Assembly (NCBI RefSeq): GCF_026262625.1
Contig: NZ_SHNN01000001.1
Location: 1,674,001-1,738,000, forward strand
DNA length: 64,000 nt
Direction: 5' to 3'
Source: Candidatus Litorirhabdus singularis
GTDB lineage: Bacteria; Pseudomonadota; Gammaproteobacteria; Pseudomonadales; Halieaceae
Shown here: positions 45,401-55,136 of the stretch, one piece after another
Layout of the letters: every line of letters begins with the position of its first letter
How positions within the stretch are numbered: position 1 is the first letter of the stretch
The notes under the pieces: model-generated
The model's database searches: none
Told to the model about the DNA's origin: nothing
Seen by the model: the letters and a program-made list of their open reading frames with translations, nothing else
Program-made: the position numbers and the translations under genes

Positions 45401-46606
45401 ATGAATTCCAACAGTCGTTCAGACATCAAAGTGACCGTTGACTCGCTGAAACTCAAAGCCAGCGAAAAAACGGGCCTGACAGATTTCGGTGCAGATACCT
45501 ATAGCGCAGCGCTGACTGCCTGGGTAGAAGACATTAATGGACCTGTTCCCAATGCACGGGGGCGAAAATTTTACGCTAGCCTGGCGGTCAATGATCTTGC
45601 GCGGAGACTTGAGGTGATGGACTGCCTGAAGCAGCACCCCGAGATAGACGATGTCGTCATTCCACCCATACTTTATATTACCGGCCATGAACGTAGCGGC
45701 ACTACTTTGTTGCACAACCTGCTATCCCTGGACGAGAACGCGCGATCACTAAAACGCTGGGAGTTAATGCGCCCAACGCCACCGCCAGAGGCTGCCACCT
45801 ACCAGACCGATCCACGCATTGCGGAGGTGCAAGCACCCCAGGAGAAACTGCGCGGCACTTTACTGGAGCATATGCACTGGGTTGACGCCGAAGACCCCGA
45901 GGAGTGCACCTGGGGCCTTCTGAACTGCACCAGCTTTCTGGCTCAGTCGCCTGCTTGCGTGCTGCCAAAATGGGCTAACTGGCTTGCTACTGCCGATATG
46001 ACTGAGACATTTGTCGAGTATCGTCGCCTCATCAAACTACTGCTGTGGCGCAATCCCGTGGGAGAGTCTGGCTATTTGGTACTGAAGGCACCCCAACATG
46101 CCGGCCTGGTAGATGTTATTGCTGCAATTTTTCCTGAAGCACATTTTGTATTCACCCATCGGGATCCCTACCGGGTCTTTACCTCATCATGCGCATTGGT
46201 CAGTCATACCAATGAGTCCTTCATCGAGAGCAAAGAACTTTTCAACCCCGGAAATAGTGGAGTGACCATGATGGTTGATCGATGTGAGCGAAAACTCACA
46301 GCTATGGTCGCCCACCAGGCAACGTTATCGAGGCACATCAGTAGTGTCGACTACCCGGAGCTCATCGATAATCCGTACGCGGCTATTAAGTCTATCTATG
46401 AGCAGGCTGAGCTTCCCTCCCCAGCGCATCTGCAACAACTGATTAGTGATTTTCTTGGGGAGCAGAGGGCCGGGCGCAGGGCCAAGCCTCCGGCGAGGAT
46501 GCCCGACTTTGGCTTTGACCACGAGCAATTTTTACAGCGGCCAAAAATCTCTGACTATTGTCGGTGTTTTGGAGTTCGAGCGGAGTTGGCCAGGACTGCT
46601 GGCTAG
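45401..46606 (+). CDS. Sulfotransferase family protein
   Basis: A 401-residue PAPS-dependent sulfotransferase of the bacterial Sulfotransfer_3 type. The 5'-phosphosulfate-binding loop is YITGHERSGTTLLHNLL (about 87-103). Later conserved regions include YLVLKAPQHAGLVDVIAAIF and FVFTHRDPYRVFTSSCALVS, carrying the 3'-phosphate-binding Arg/Ser. It would transfer sulfate to a hydroxyl of a lipid, sterol or glycan; substrate unknown. It stands alone, with no APS kinase or PAPS synthase nearby. Confidence 0.9.
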   Translation: MNSNSRSDIKVTVDSLKLKASEKTGLTDFGADTYSAALTAWVEDINGPVPNARGRKFYASLAVNDLARRLEVMDCLKQHPEIDDVVIPPILYITGHERSGTTLLHNLLSLDENARSLKRWELMRPTPPPEAATYQTDPRIAEVQAPQEKLRGTLLEHMHWVDAEDPEECTWGLLNCTSFLAQSPACVLPKWANWLATADMTETFVEYRRLIKLLLWRNPVGESGYLVLKAPQHAGLVDVIAAIFPEAHFVFTHRDPYRVFTSSCALVSHTNESFIESKELFNPGNSGVTMMVDRCERKLTAMVAHQATLSRHISSVDYPELIDNPYAAIKSIYEQAELPSPAHLQQLISDFLGEQRAGRRAKPPARMPDFGFDHEQFLQRPKISDYCRCFGVRAELARTAG

Positions 46607-46915
46607 CACAACCGGTCACCTTAGCGCGGCAGCTACAAGCCTCTGGAGGCGTGCAGCACTTCTCCAGTCTCCCATTCTTCAGTGCCCTTTACTTGTCAGA
46701 ACCGGCTTTAAGAGGCGGCGGCAATAACAAAGGCAATAAGCGGTTTTTTCATGCCGTAGAGTCTCTTGGTGGCGGCTGGTTGCGAGCGATGTGACAGCCG
46801 AGCCCGTAAGAGCGTCTCTTCAGGAGAGGCTTCAGTGGTAGTTGCCTCTTTAGTGTTTCTTGTATTTTGGTATTGGGTGCCGACGCTTCAGCGCGCTCAA
46901 ATATTTCGTATCGGT
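46607..46915. other. Intergenic region between convergent genes
   Basis: About 310 bases between the sulfotransferase and the D-aminoacylase-like gene. I see no gene and no strong terminator hairpin. Confidence 0.5.
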
Positions 46916-48658
46916 TCACGAACTCTCAGAACGTGGATCATCCTGTTTACCCCGTAGCAGTTTCCCGGGTAATGCCCCGGTAGCCTTGTTGTTCTCGTAA
47001 ATAATCTGTCCCGCCTTGATGGTTGCACTGATCCCATCGGCATCCTGCAGGAAGCGCTTGCCGCCGGCGGGTAAATCATAAACAACATGAGGCGTATGTA
47101 ACGCCAGCGCCTCAAAGTCGAGGATATTGATGTCCGCCTTCAATCCTTCTTCGAGCAAGCCGCGATCTAGTAGAGAATAAAGTTCGGCTGGCTGGCGGCA
47201 TAGCATGTTCACGGCCTCGGCCAGGTCAATCATGCCCTTTTCCTTCACCCACTTGGTCAACACATAAATATTGGCACTGGTGTCGCAAATGGATCCAACA
47301 TGCGCGCCACCATCGCCGAGAGCAGACACTGTATTAGGGTGCTTGAGGAGGGTGGGGATGTTCTCGGTGAAGTTCACTGCGGGTATGTAGACCAGGTTGG
47401 CACCGTCATTGCCGAGGAAGTAGTCGTAAAGCCATTCCTCTGGCTCGCGGCCCTCTCTCTCAGCGATTGCTGCGACACTGCTACTGCGCTCCGGCAGGTA
47501 ATTGATGGGATCTTCCAGTGGATACATTTTGCTGAACCGACGGTTGAAAATCTCGACAAACACGTGCGGGTTCTCGTTGTCCTCCGCGAGAATCTTGGCT
47601 TTTAATGCAGGGTCCGCGAGCGCTTGCTTACGCGCTTCCCAATCGAGGTTGTCCAGAGCGGCGAAAGACGGGCGTCGGTAAAAGCTGTGCATAGAGCCAG
47701 GAAAACCCATCAGAATACCAATAGGCCGTGACAATACCTGGCCGCGTATATCCAATCCCTGAGCTTGCGCATTTTCCAGCCTGTCGAGCTGTTCGCGCCA
47801 CTGTCCTGCTTGCCCACCGGCTGTCTGTCCGCCCAAGGCACCACCGACATCAACTAAAGTAAACGTACCTTTGGCGCCCGTTTTAGCACTGGTCTCAGCC
47901 AGAATGCTGAATTCGTCATCCGCATCAACCCAGTCGGAAATAAACTGGAACACACTGCCTCTTTCCCCAGACAGCGCTTCGCCCAATTGCTTCAGTTCAT
48001 CGCTTGCGGCTTGGTAAGTAGGAATAAACTCACCCGTCGCGCTGCGGTGAACCAGCGTTCTGGAAGTAGAAAACCCAACTGCGCCTGCCGCTACGCCTTC
48101 GCGTATGAGCGCCTGCATTTTCTGTATGTCATCCGCAGTCGCTGGCTCACGGTTAAGCGCCCGTTCGCCCATGACATACACGCGCAGTGGCGCGTGTGGA
48201 AACAAAGCCGCAACATCTATGTCTATATCTCTTTCATCAAGGGCATCCAGATACTCGGGAAAGGACTCCCAGTTCCAGGATAATCCCTCGTCCATAATGG
48301 AACCCGGAATCTCTTCCACGCCTTCCATTAGCTTAATCAGAACATCGTGGTCTTCTTCCCGGCAAGGCGCAAAGCCTACGCCGCAGTTACCCATTACAAC
48401 GGTTGTGGTGCCAAGGTTGGAGGAAGGTTTGAGATGAACATCCCAGGTGGCCTGCCCATCATAGTGGGTATGAACATCGACAAAGCCCGGGGTGACAATC
48501 TTACCCCGCGCGTCGATGACCTTATTAGCCGTACCCTCTATATCGGGGGCGATCAATGCAATGACACCGTTTTTTACGGCGATATCGCAGTTCTGAACAG
48601 CGCTGCCGGAACCGTCGTAGAGCTCGCCGTTTTTAATGATAATGTCATATTCAGTCAT
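46916..48658 (-). CDS. N-acyl-D-amino-acid deacylase-like amidohydrolase
   Basis: A 580-residue cytoplasmic zinc hydrolase of the D-aminoacylase branch of the amidohydrolase superfamily. The metal site begins GFVDVHTHYDGQATWD (about 58-73), followed by VVMGNCGVGFAPCR, typical of the branch, and the C-terminal ALGDGGAHVG with the catalytic Asp. The family releases carboxylate from N-acyl-D-amino acids, although many members act on other amides. CTGGAG is upstream of the ATG. Confidence 0.9.
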   Translation of the reverse strand: MTEYDIIIKNGELYDGSGSAVQNCDIAVKNGVIALIAPDIEGTANKVIDARGKIVTPGFVDVHTHYDGQATWDVHLKPSSNLGTTTVVMGNCGVGFAPCREEDHDVLIKLMEGVEEIPGSIMDEGLSWNWESFPEYLDALDERDIDIDVAALFPHAPLRVYVMGERALNREPATADDIQKMQALIREGVAAGAVGFSTSRTLVHRSATGEFIPTYQAASDELKQLGEALSGERGSVFQFISDWVDADDEFSILAETSAKTGAKGTFTLVDVGGALGGQTAGGQAGQWREQLDRLENAQAQGLDIRGQVLSRPIGILMGFPGSMHSFYRRPSFAALDNLDWEARKQALADPALKAKILAEDNENPHVFVEIFNRRFSKMYPLEDPINYLPERSSSVAAIAEREGREPEEWLYDYFLGNDGANLVYIPAVNFTENIPTLLKHPNTVSALGDGGAHVGSICDTSANIYVLTKWVKEKGMIDLAEAVNMLCRQPAELYSLLDRGLLEEGLKADINILDFEALALHTPHVVYDLPAGGKRFLQDADGISATIKAGQIIYENNKATGALPGKLLRGKQDDPRSESS

Positions 48659-48769
48659 ATCCAGCTCCAGGCCTATTATGTCTTGTGCTCAGCATAGTGT
48701 ATGTCAATTATTGATGCAGGCGGCAATGACTGAGTATCAGTGCCCCTCTTATGCATTATCCCAAGAATG

Positions 48770-49588
48770 CTAGTCGGGCAGCGATACCAGTCCCTTTAAG
48801 TCTTCCGGTGAAGTCAGTCGCATTGCCACATCAGGCAGCGGAAACCAGATTGTCGGCTCCTGTACCTCGCGAATGTAACTGGCGATACCGGGCTGCTCGG
48901 CAATATGTTGTATGTAGGTGTCCAGTTGCCGAAATTCGGTGGAGAAGACCTGGCGATCAAAAGCCTTGAACCAATTGCACAGTACATTGAATGCCCACAG
49001 ATCTGCCGCGGTCATTGCATCTCCCACCATGAAGCCACTGTCACTATGATTGGATTCCAGATAATTCACAAAGGCCGATAGCTGGTTACGATACCCGTTG
49101 GTGGCCAGCCCCCAGGGCTCGCCACCCATGAAGGATTCGAGGCGTGCCTGGGCAACATCGTCGGCGATATTCAGGCGAATATTTACCGGCAGCAAGCCAT
49201 TGAAGTGAAACAGGGCGTCATAGCAATGGGCCAGTACTGCCTGTACAGCAATACGCTCTGACTGGTTAACACCGAGCATCCCAGCACGCTCTGCCAGCGT
49301 TGTGACAATCTGCATGCTCTGATCGAGATAGACTTCCTGATCGACGTAAAGCGGCACATGGTGATTGCGAAAGGCGTGCTTGAGGATTTGCGTGCCATCG
49401 GGCCCGGGAGTTATCCAGTCCATGATGGTAACTGGCACGTAATCGTAATCGATTTTCTCGAGATGCAGCAGCACCCGAATCGGCCAGGCTATACCGACAA
49501 TATTGAAGTACACCAAAGTAGGCTTGCTTACCGAGTCTTGACTCAAACCCTTCACCAGCGACACCAGTTGCGCGACCCTGTCTGTCAT
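48770..49588 (-). CDS. Glutathione S-transferase-like protein
   Basis: About 272 residues: an N-terminal thioredoxin-like domain (LVYFNIVGIAWPIRVLLHLE, then HHVPLYVDQEVYLDQSMQIV with the cis-Pro and the Glu-Asp glutathione contact replaced by DQS) and a helical C-terminal domain. ATG 49588 (MTDRVAQL) is preferred for its AAAGAGA site; upstream ATGs at 49600 and 49639 exist. It is divergent from a glyoxalase-fold gene, a common pairing for glutathione-linked detoxification. Confidence 0.85.
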   Translation of the reverse strand: MTDRVAQLVSLVKGLSQDSVSKPTLVYFNIVGIAWPIRVLLHLEKIDYDYVPVTIMDWITPGPDGTQILKHAFRNHHVPLYVDQEVYLDQSMQIVTTLAERAGMLGVNQSERIAVQAVLAHCYDALFHFNGLLPVNIRLNIADDVAQARLESFMGGEPWGLATNGYRNQLSAFVNYLESNHSDSGFMVGDAMTAADLWAFNVLCNWFKAFDRQVFSTEFRQLDTYIQHIAEQPGIASYIREVQEPTIWFPLPDVAMRLTSPEDLKGLVSLPD

Positions 49589-49683
49589 AGCAATCTCTTT
49601 CATAGTGGATGTGTTGCGGTGATAAAACGCCATGTTCATGATGCGGCGGGTATACTGAGCAGTATTGCACTGAGGAAGCTGCC

Positions 49684-50097
49684 ATGGCTACTGCATTTAC
49701 TCATCTGGCGCTGCATGTTCGTGACCTGGAGGCCTGCATTGAGTTTTACCGGGACTACGCGGGAATGGTTCTCACCCATGACCGAAATGACAAAGGCAAA
49801 CGGATCGTTTGGCTGGCAGAACCCGGTCGGGAGAAGGAGTTTATCGTGGTGCTGATCCCGGGCGGGCCAGGACGCAACCAGATAGACACAGATTTTTCAC
49901 ATCTCGGCTTTGCCGTTGAGAGCATTGCTGCAGTGGACGCCATTGCCCAAAAAGCGCGCGCTGCCGGCCTGCTAGAGTGGGAGCCGCGTCAGGAGCCTTA
50001 TCCGGTTGGCTACTATTGCGGTATTCGTGACCCGGACGGGAATTTCGTAGAATTTAGCTACGGGCAACCACTGGGGCCGGGCGCGCCTATCCAGTAA
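49684..50097 (+). CDS. VOC (glyoxalase/bleomycin-resistance) family protein
   Basis: A 137-residue single-unit VOC protein with two beta-alpha-beta-beta-beta modules: AFTHLALHVRDLEACIEFY and DFSHLGFAVESIAAVDAIAQ. Metal-ligand candidates are His near residue 6, Glu in the middle of the first module, His at SHLGF and Glu at NFVEFSYG, matching lactoylglutathione lyase-like spacing. GAGGAAG is upstream. Possible partner of the divergent GST-like gene. Confidence 0.88.
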   Translation: MATAFTHLALHVRDLEACIEFYRDYAGMVLTHDRNDKGKRIVWLAEPGREKEFIVVLIPGGPGRNQIDTDFSHLGFAVESIAAVDAIAQKARAAGLLEWEPRQEPYPVGYYCGIRDPDGNFVEFSYGQPLGPGAPIQ

Positions 50098-50134
50098 AGT
50101 ACCTGACTGGTCAGAAGCGTCAGAGCATAATTAC

Positions 50135-50812
50135 TCAGTCATCAAAGCCCAGAAAAACCGCGGCTTCTTCGACACTCTTACGCTCTGAGTTGACCGCATT
50201 GGCCGGAAAGCTATCATCCGGCCAGCCCAACGCAACAGCCTTCATGATCACCTGATCATCCGCAATATTCGCGTGCTCGCGCACGACTGGCGATTGCATA
50301 ATGCCCTGGCTGTTGATCACTGCGCCCAAGCCACGCGACCAGGCCGCATTGACCAGCGCTGTGGTGACTGCGCCACAGTCAAAAGCCGTGTCATCGCTGT
50401 CTGCCAATACGCGGTCATAAGTGATAATTACACAAACCGGAGCATCAAACTGGCGGAAACCGCGCAGCACCCAGTCCATACGTCCCTCTTTATCTTCACG
50501 CGCAATGCCCATGGCGGAGAATAGTTGTTTGGCAACGCCAACCTGACGGTCGCGATGTTGACCCTCAAAGGCCTGCCCGATACGAAACTCACGTGAATGC
50601 GGTACACCTGCCAGATTGCGCTCCGTATTGCCTGCCCGAATATGGTCCAATGGCTCGCCGGAGATGACCGTAAAATTCCACGGCTGTGTGTTCATCGACG
50701 ATGGCGAACGCATAGCCAGTGCCAAAATTTCTTTAATCAGCGCTTTCGACACTGGGTCGGGTTTATAACCTCGAATGCTGCGGCGGCCGAGAATGACATC
50801 ATCAAACTGCAT
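50135..50812 (-). CDS. Nitroreductase family protein
   Basis: A 225-residue FMN-dependent nitroreductase-fold enzyme. The FMN-binding N-terminus is RRSIRGYKPDPVSKALIKEI and SPSSMNTQPWNFTVIS; the C-terminal FMN contact is ALGWPDDSFPANAV. It reduces nitro groups, quinones or enones with NAD(P)H. Start at ATG 50812; GTG 50824 would add four residues. It is convergent with the VOC gene. Confidence 0.92.
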   Translation of the reverse strand: MQFDDVILGRRSIRGYKPDPVSKALIKEILALAMRSPSSMNTQPWNFTVISGEPLDHIRAGNTERNLAGVPHSREFRIGQAFEGQHRDRQVGVAKQLFSAMGIAREDKEGRMDWVLRGFRQFDAPVCVIITYDRVLADSDDTAFDCGAVTTALVNAAWSRGLGAVINSQGIMQSPVVREHANIADDQVIMKAVALGWPDDSFPANAVNSERKSVEEAAVFLGFDD

Positions 50813-51006
50813 TTTTAATCTCACTGTATGGATACGGGGTCAGTTTACCTAACTGCGCCCAGGGTAGCGCCAAGTTTCCTGCGAGAAATTGCTAGAATCG
50901 GCGATAAACATTATTTAATGCGGGCATTTGGCTGGGCGGGATTGTTTGCATGAGAAGTGAGATACTCTTGAGCTAGCGCCCGGTAGTAAGCTGCTAGGGA
51001 GAATTG

Positions 51007-51171
51007 ATGGAAAGTTTGAGTGGCACTATCCCCATAGCACTGCAACCAGAAGTGGATGCTGCTCTGGACGTCAATCCTGAGCTGGACTCACCTGGGACTT
51101 CCCTGGCGGCGGTTCATAAGCCTGCTGGTGGCAACTTCAACAAACAACTTCAGAATGTGAAAATACCCTGA
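51007..51171 (+). CDS. Candidate small protein (54 aa)
   Basis: A 54-residue frame starting at ATG 51007 after a good GGGAGA ribosome site and ending at TGA 51169-51171. The product starts MESLSGTIPIALQPEV, is slightly acidic in its first half and basic in the last third (GGNFNKQLQNVKIP). It has no signal peptide or helix and I recognise no family. It lies 74 bases before the aquaporin gene, on the same strand, so it could be a small leader gene. The ribosome site and position are the only support. Confidence 0.4.
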   Translation: MESLSGTIPIALQPEVDAALDVNPELDSPGTSLAAVHKPAGGNFNKQLQNVKIP

Positions 51172-51245
51172 CGCGGTCGCTACGACCGGTAATGGATAAT
51201 TAGTTCGCCGCAAGGTGAGCGTTTTTTAACAGTAGAGGACAGACC

Positions 51246-51947
51246 ATGGCATTATCTAAAAAATTGGCTGCAGAGTTTATTGGTACTTTTTGGTTGGTAC
51301 TGGGTGGTTGCGGTAGCGCAGTACTGGCCGCAGGATTTCCGGATGTGGGTATCGGCCTGTTAGGCGTTTCACTGGCCTTCGGTTTGACGGTGCTAACCAT
51401 GGCATTTGCCATTGGCCATATTTCGGGATGCCATCTCAATCCGGCAGTTTCCATTGGCTTGTGGTCGGGAGGTAGATTCTCAGCCGGTGAGTTGGGGCCC
51501 TATATTGCAGCGCAGGTAGCCGGGGGCATTGCCGGGGCTGCCGTTCTCTACGTCATTGCGTCTGGGCAGGCTGGCTTTGATGCCGGTGCCGGTTTTGCCT
51601 CCAACGGTTTTGGTGAGCATTCTCCAGGAGGCTACAGCATGACCGCTGCACTGGTCACCGAAGTCGTCATGACCTTTATGTTTCTCATGATCATACTGGG
51701 TGCTACCGACAAGCGGGCCCCTGCCGGCTTTGCGCCTATCGCTATTGGACTGGGTCTTACCCTGATTCACCTCATCAGCATTCCCGTGACTAACACCTCG
51801 GTCAATCCAGCAAGAAGTACTGGTGTGGCCCTGTTCCAGGGTGACTGGGCTATGTCTCAGCTGTGGTTGTTCTGGCTGGCACCCATCGTCGGCGCGGCTC
51901 TGGCGGGGATTGTCTACCGTTGGTTTGAGGCCGATGATGCGGGTTGA
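51246..51947 (+). CDS. aqpZ: Aquaporin Z-type water channel
   Basis: A 233-residue six-helix major intrinsic protein. The two NPA boxes are visible in [12 protein letters not shown] and [12 protein letters not shown]; the selectivity Arg follows the second. Further conserved: [23 protein letters not shown]. The pattern is that of AqpZ (water) rather than GlpF, whose loops are longer. GAGGAC is upstream. Confidence 0.95.
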   Translation: MALSKKLAAEFIGTFWLVLGGCGSAVLAAGFPDVGIGLLGVSLAFGLTVLTMAFAIGHISGCHLNPAVSIGLWSGGRFSAGELGPYIAAQVAGGIAGAAVLYVIASGQAGFDAGAGFASNGFGEHSPGGYSMTAALVTEVVMTFMFLMIILGATDKRAPAGFAPIAIGLGLTLIHLISIPVTNTSVNPARSTGVALFQGDWAMSQLWLFWLAPIVGAALAGIVYRWFEADDAG

Positions 51948-52046
51948 TTGATACCTTTGTCTCACGGTGATTAAACGCGTTGTCGATGGGCGGCATCACC
52001 GTGAGCGTGGAGCGATCCGCCTCGTGTGCATCAAATTCGGAGCCCG

Positions 52047-52835
52047 CTAGACTACCCTGGCGGCGCCGCCATCTACCGGAATAGCGGCACCTGTGACATA
52101 ACTGGCGGCCTCAGAAGCGAGAAAAATTATCACGTTAGCGATCTCTTCTGCGTGCGCGAGTCGATTTAAGGGAACCTTATCGGTGATAGTGGCCAGTACT
52201 TCTGCTTCTGAGACCCCGTGCTCCAACGACTGATGTTGCAATAATCCGTTGACACGATCGGTGTCTGTCCAGCCTGGGCATACGGTATTGACCAGCACGC
52301 CACTCTCGGCGACTTCGCTGGACAAGGTTTTGGCCCAGCCCAATACAGCCAGGCGCAAGCTGTTAGACAGCATCATGTTGTCCATGGGTTGCTTGACGGA
52401 GTATGAGGAGATATTGATGACTCTGCCCCAGCCTGCCTTTTCCATTTCAGGTAACACCAGGTTGGTCAGCCTCACGGCGGATTGTACGGTGAGCTCGAAG
52501 CTATTGGTCCACTGTGATTCTGTAATCGCTTTATGGTCACCAGGTGGAGGGCCGCCAGCATTATTGACCAAAACCTGAATCGGGCCGTGGGCTGATTCAG
52601 CGGCCTCAACCAGTTCCGCGACCTGTTTTGCATCGGTTACATCTGCCTGTATGGCTAGTAGCTGCCCGCCGGTAGCGGCGACCAGTTCCTCATGGGCCAG
52701 CTTGAGGCCGTCTGCATCCCGGGCGCATATCGTAACCTTGGCCCCCTCGCGCAAAAAACCCAGTGCAGTGGCCTTGCCAATGCCTTTGCTGGCAGCTGTG
52801 ACTAGAACAGACTTTCCTTGTAGGCCAAAATCCAC
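52047..52835 (-). CDS. SDR-fold protein lacking the catalytic Tyr and Lys
   Basis: A 262-residue SDR-family protein with cofactor motif TAASKGIG, NNAGG and catalytic-position Ser 144 (NISSYS). At the positions of the active-site Tyr and Lys it has Ser 157 and Arg 161 (MLSNSLRLAVLGWAK). This replacement occurs in a recurring SDR branch that I recall annotated as 3-oxoacyl-ACP reductase, so it is probably functional but not a classical dehydrogenase. The start is GTG 52835 with AAGGAG nine bases upstream. It follows an amidohydrolase gene by 12 bases. Confidence 0.85.
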   Translation of the reverse strand: MDFGLQGKSVLVTAASKGIGKATALGFLREGAKVTICARDADGLKLAHEELVAATGGQLLAIQADVTDAKQVAELVEAAESAHGPIQVLVNNAGGPPPGDHKAITESQWTNSFELTVQSAVRLTNLVLPEMEKAGWGRVINISSYSVKQPMDNMMLSNSLRLAVLGWAKTLSSEVAESGVLVNTVCPGWTDTDRVNGLLQHQSLEHGVSEAEVLATITDKVPLNRLAHAEEIANVIIFLASEAASYVTGAAIPVDGGAARVV

Positions 52836-52847
52836 AGTGGTTGCTCC

Positions 52848-54116
52848 TTAGACGGTTGGTGTGTGGCGGTCGGCGAGGTACGGATTGTCGACGCTAAGAT
52901 TTTTGTACAAGACACCGCCCTTCATCACATCGAGCCGCTTGTGATCCTGCAGAATCCTGACGTCCGTCAGTGGGTTTCCGTCGACAATTATCAGGTCTGC
53001 GAGCGTGCCTGCCTCAAGAGTTCCCTGGCTCCCACCGGGGTCTGCGGCAAGACCGCCATTGCGAGTCGCGCAGATCAGCGCTTCAGCGGGCGACATGTCG
53101 AACAGGTCGACGAAATACTCCAGGTCGCGAGCGTAACTGCCGTGTGGCGCAATACTAATTCCGTAATCCCCGCCAACAACTAACTTGACGCCTGCGGCTC
53201 TGAGTTTGCCTACTGAGACAATGGTAGCGGCGATTTCTTCTTCATAACCCTGCTGGCGAACGGTTTCCCGGCTAACCCCCAGCGTCTCGCATAATTCGAC
53301 GTAGCGGATTTCCCAGGCCAATGCCGGTCCAACAAAGACTCTGTCTTTTCTCTCGGCAAGCAGCGCGACGGCTTCGTCGTCGAGATAATTGGCATGCCCG
53401 ATGAGGTCTGCGCCAGCGAGCACAGCTTGCTTGACGGCGGCAGCTGAGCGGGCGTGACAGGCAACACGCAGATTCCTGCGATGAGCTTCGTCGACCAGCG
53501 CATGTGCTTCTTCATCCGTTAAGGACAGCTCTCCGGGGGGATTCTGTGCATTGATGGCTTCACCATCGATAAATATTTTTACGATGTCCACGCCCTGCTT
53601 ACGTTGCTCGCGAATCGCTTTGCGCATAGCCCAAGGGCCATCGACAATATGGCTCAGGCCGCTGCCAAGATCGACGTTGCTGCCTGTTGCTCCAATATCC
53701 CGCCCAGCGGCTAATAGCCGAGGTCCTACAATTTGACCCTTGTTGATGGCCGCTCGTAGGGCGATATCGATCATGAAGGTAGAGCCAAAACTCACGGCAC
53801 TGGTAAACCCGGAAGCCAGCATCAGGCGTGAATTTCTTACCGCGACTATCATGGCCTCTTCAGCGGTAGTCTCGCCAATAGCGAAAGGACTTTCGTCCGC
53901 GAAAGAAAGATGCGCGTGAGTCTCGGTCATGCCCGGCATAACGAAACGACCTTTGACGTCAGTCACCTGGGTGTTCGGGGGCAGGGGGGCAAGCCCTGCG
54001 GCCGGGCCCGCATAGTTAATGGTGTCTCCGTCGATTAACACCGCGCCGTCATTTATAACGGACTCATCAACAGCGCAGAACAGGTCGCAGTGGGTTAAAA
54101 GTTGTGGCTGGGGCAT
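52848..54116 (-). CDS. Amidohydrolase (imidazolonepropionase/prolidase-like)
   Basis: A 422-residue cytoplasmic amidohydrolase-1 family enzyme. Metal ligands: HAHLSF (from TETHAHLSF, about 63-71), a Lys in VDIVKIFIDGEA, His in VACHARS and LIGHANYL, and Asp in VVGGDYGISIAPHG. The layout matches the Xaa-Pro dipeptidase / imidazolonepropionase-like branch. Substrate unknown. It lies in a minus-strand run with an ACMSD-like hydrolase upstream and the divergent-type SDR downstream, which could form one degradation pathway. Confidence 0.88.
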   Translation of the reverse strand: MPQPQLLTHCDLFCAVDESVINDGAVLIDGDTINYAGPAAGLAPLPPNTQVTDVKGRFVMPGMTETHAHLSFADESPFAIGETTAEEAMIVAVRNSRLMLASGFTSAVSFGSTFMIDIALRAAINKGQIVGPRLLAAGRDIGATGSNVDLGSGLSHIVDGPWAMRKAIREQRKQGVDIVKIFIDGEAINAQNPPGELSLTDEEAHALVDEAHRRNLRVACHARSAAAVKQAVLAGADLIGHANYLDDEAVALLAERKDRVFVGPALAWEIRYVELCETLGVSRETVRQQGYEEEIAATIVSVGKLRAAGVKLVVGGDYGISIAPHGSYARDLEYFVDLFDMSPAEALICATRNGGLAADPGGSQGTLEAGTLADLIIVDGNPLTDVRILQDHKRLDVMKGGVLYKNLSVDNPYLADRHTPTV

Positions 54117-54158
54117 AGCTTTCTCGATGGTTTGTTGGTTTTATTGAACCGTCTGGCT

Positions 54159-55136
54159 TCAGTGATTCAGACGTAGCAGTTTCTCAGCGTTAGGCGTTAA
54201 AGAGGCAGCAAATACGCCTGCCGCTGGTGGTGTGTCCCAGCCCCCGAAATTGGTGCCGTACACCAGACGTTCATGCCCAACCACCTCCACTAAGCGATCG
54301 TGGGCGGCCTCGCCATCCACATGGGCATCGAACCATAGTTTCTTAACCATGGCCTCAAGCCCATGCTCCTGGATCGACTCGGGCACCCAGTTACCAAACT
54401 TTGCCATGCCTTCAAATCGGTCAAAAAAGTACGGTAGTCCACCACCGCCGTGAGAGATACAGATATCAACCTCGGGGTGGCGATCAAATACACCGCCAAA
54501 CAATAGTGTGGCGCAGGCGACCATTTCTTCGTACGGATAGCCCAGCAGGATTGAGAGGTTGAAACGATTCAGGCGATCGTCTTCAGGGCCCTTGTCGCCG
54601 CCGGTAGAAGCCGGGTGCAGGAACAATGGCACGTCGAGAGCAACCAGATTCTGGTAAAAGGAATCCATACAGCTGTCGTCGAGTGTGTGCGGGAAATGTG
54701 TGCCCGTATAGGCGGCAACCAACCCCAATTGCTTCACGCAGCGTTCCAGTTCGGCGTTGGCGGCATCAATATCCTGCATGGGCAGGCAAGCTGCACCAAG
54801 GAACTTACCGGGATGTAAGGAGACCAGCTCCGCCATCGCATCATTATGCACCTGGCAAAATCGGGTGGCTGTCTCTGCGGGAATATGATGGAACATAGTA
54901 AGTGGGTTGGGTGACAACATTTGCAGGTCAATGCCATCCTGCGCCATTCTTTCCAGGCGCAGATCAGTGTCCATGAAAACCGTGCCACTATAGTCCAGTG
55001 GCTTCATCTGGTAATCACCGATACGAAAGAACGGCACGCCATTTTCGTCCTTTGAAAGTTCGGGGCCGAACTTGCCAGCTACACCGAAGCCTGCCTCGAG
55101 CACTATGTGGGCGTGTAAGTCTATAACTTTGCTCAT
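54159..55136 (-). CDS. Amidohydrolase-2 family protein (ACMSD-like)
   Basis: A 325-residue metal-dependent hydrolase or decarboxylase. Metal site IDLHAHIV (about 5-12), then VPLFLHPAS, CISHGGGGLPYFFDR and VYGTNFGGWDTP, the usual order for the ACMSD / 2,3-dihydroxybenzoate decarboxylase superfamily. In the last motif Asn replaces the usual Asp of GTD/GSD, and a later Asp (WDTP) may serve instead. First gene of the three-gene minus-strand group ending at 52047. Confidence 0.88.
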   Translation of the reverse strand: MSKVIDLHAHIVLEAGFGVAGKFGPELSKDENGVPFFRIGDYQMKPLDYSGTVFMDTDLRLERMAQDGIDLQMLSPNPLTMFHHIPAETATRFCQVHNDAMAELVSLHPGKFLGAACLPMQDIDAANAELERCVKQLGLVAAYTGTHFPHTLDDSCMDSFYQNLVALDVPLFLHPASTGGDKGPEDDRLNRFNLSILLGYPYEEMVACATLLFGGVFDRHPEVDICISHGGGGLPYFFDRFEGMAKFGNWVPESIQEHGLEAMVKKLWFDAHVDGEAAHDRLVEVVGHERLVYGTNFGGWDTPPAAGVFAASLTPNAEKLLRLNH

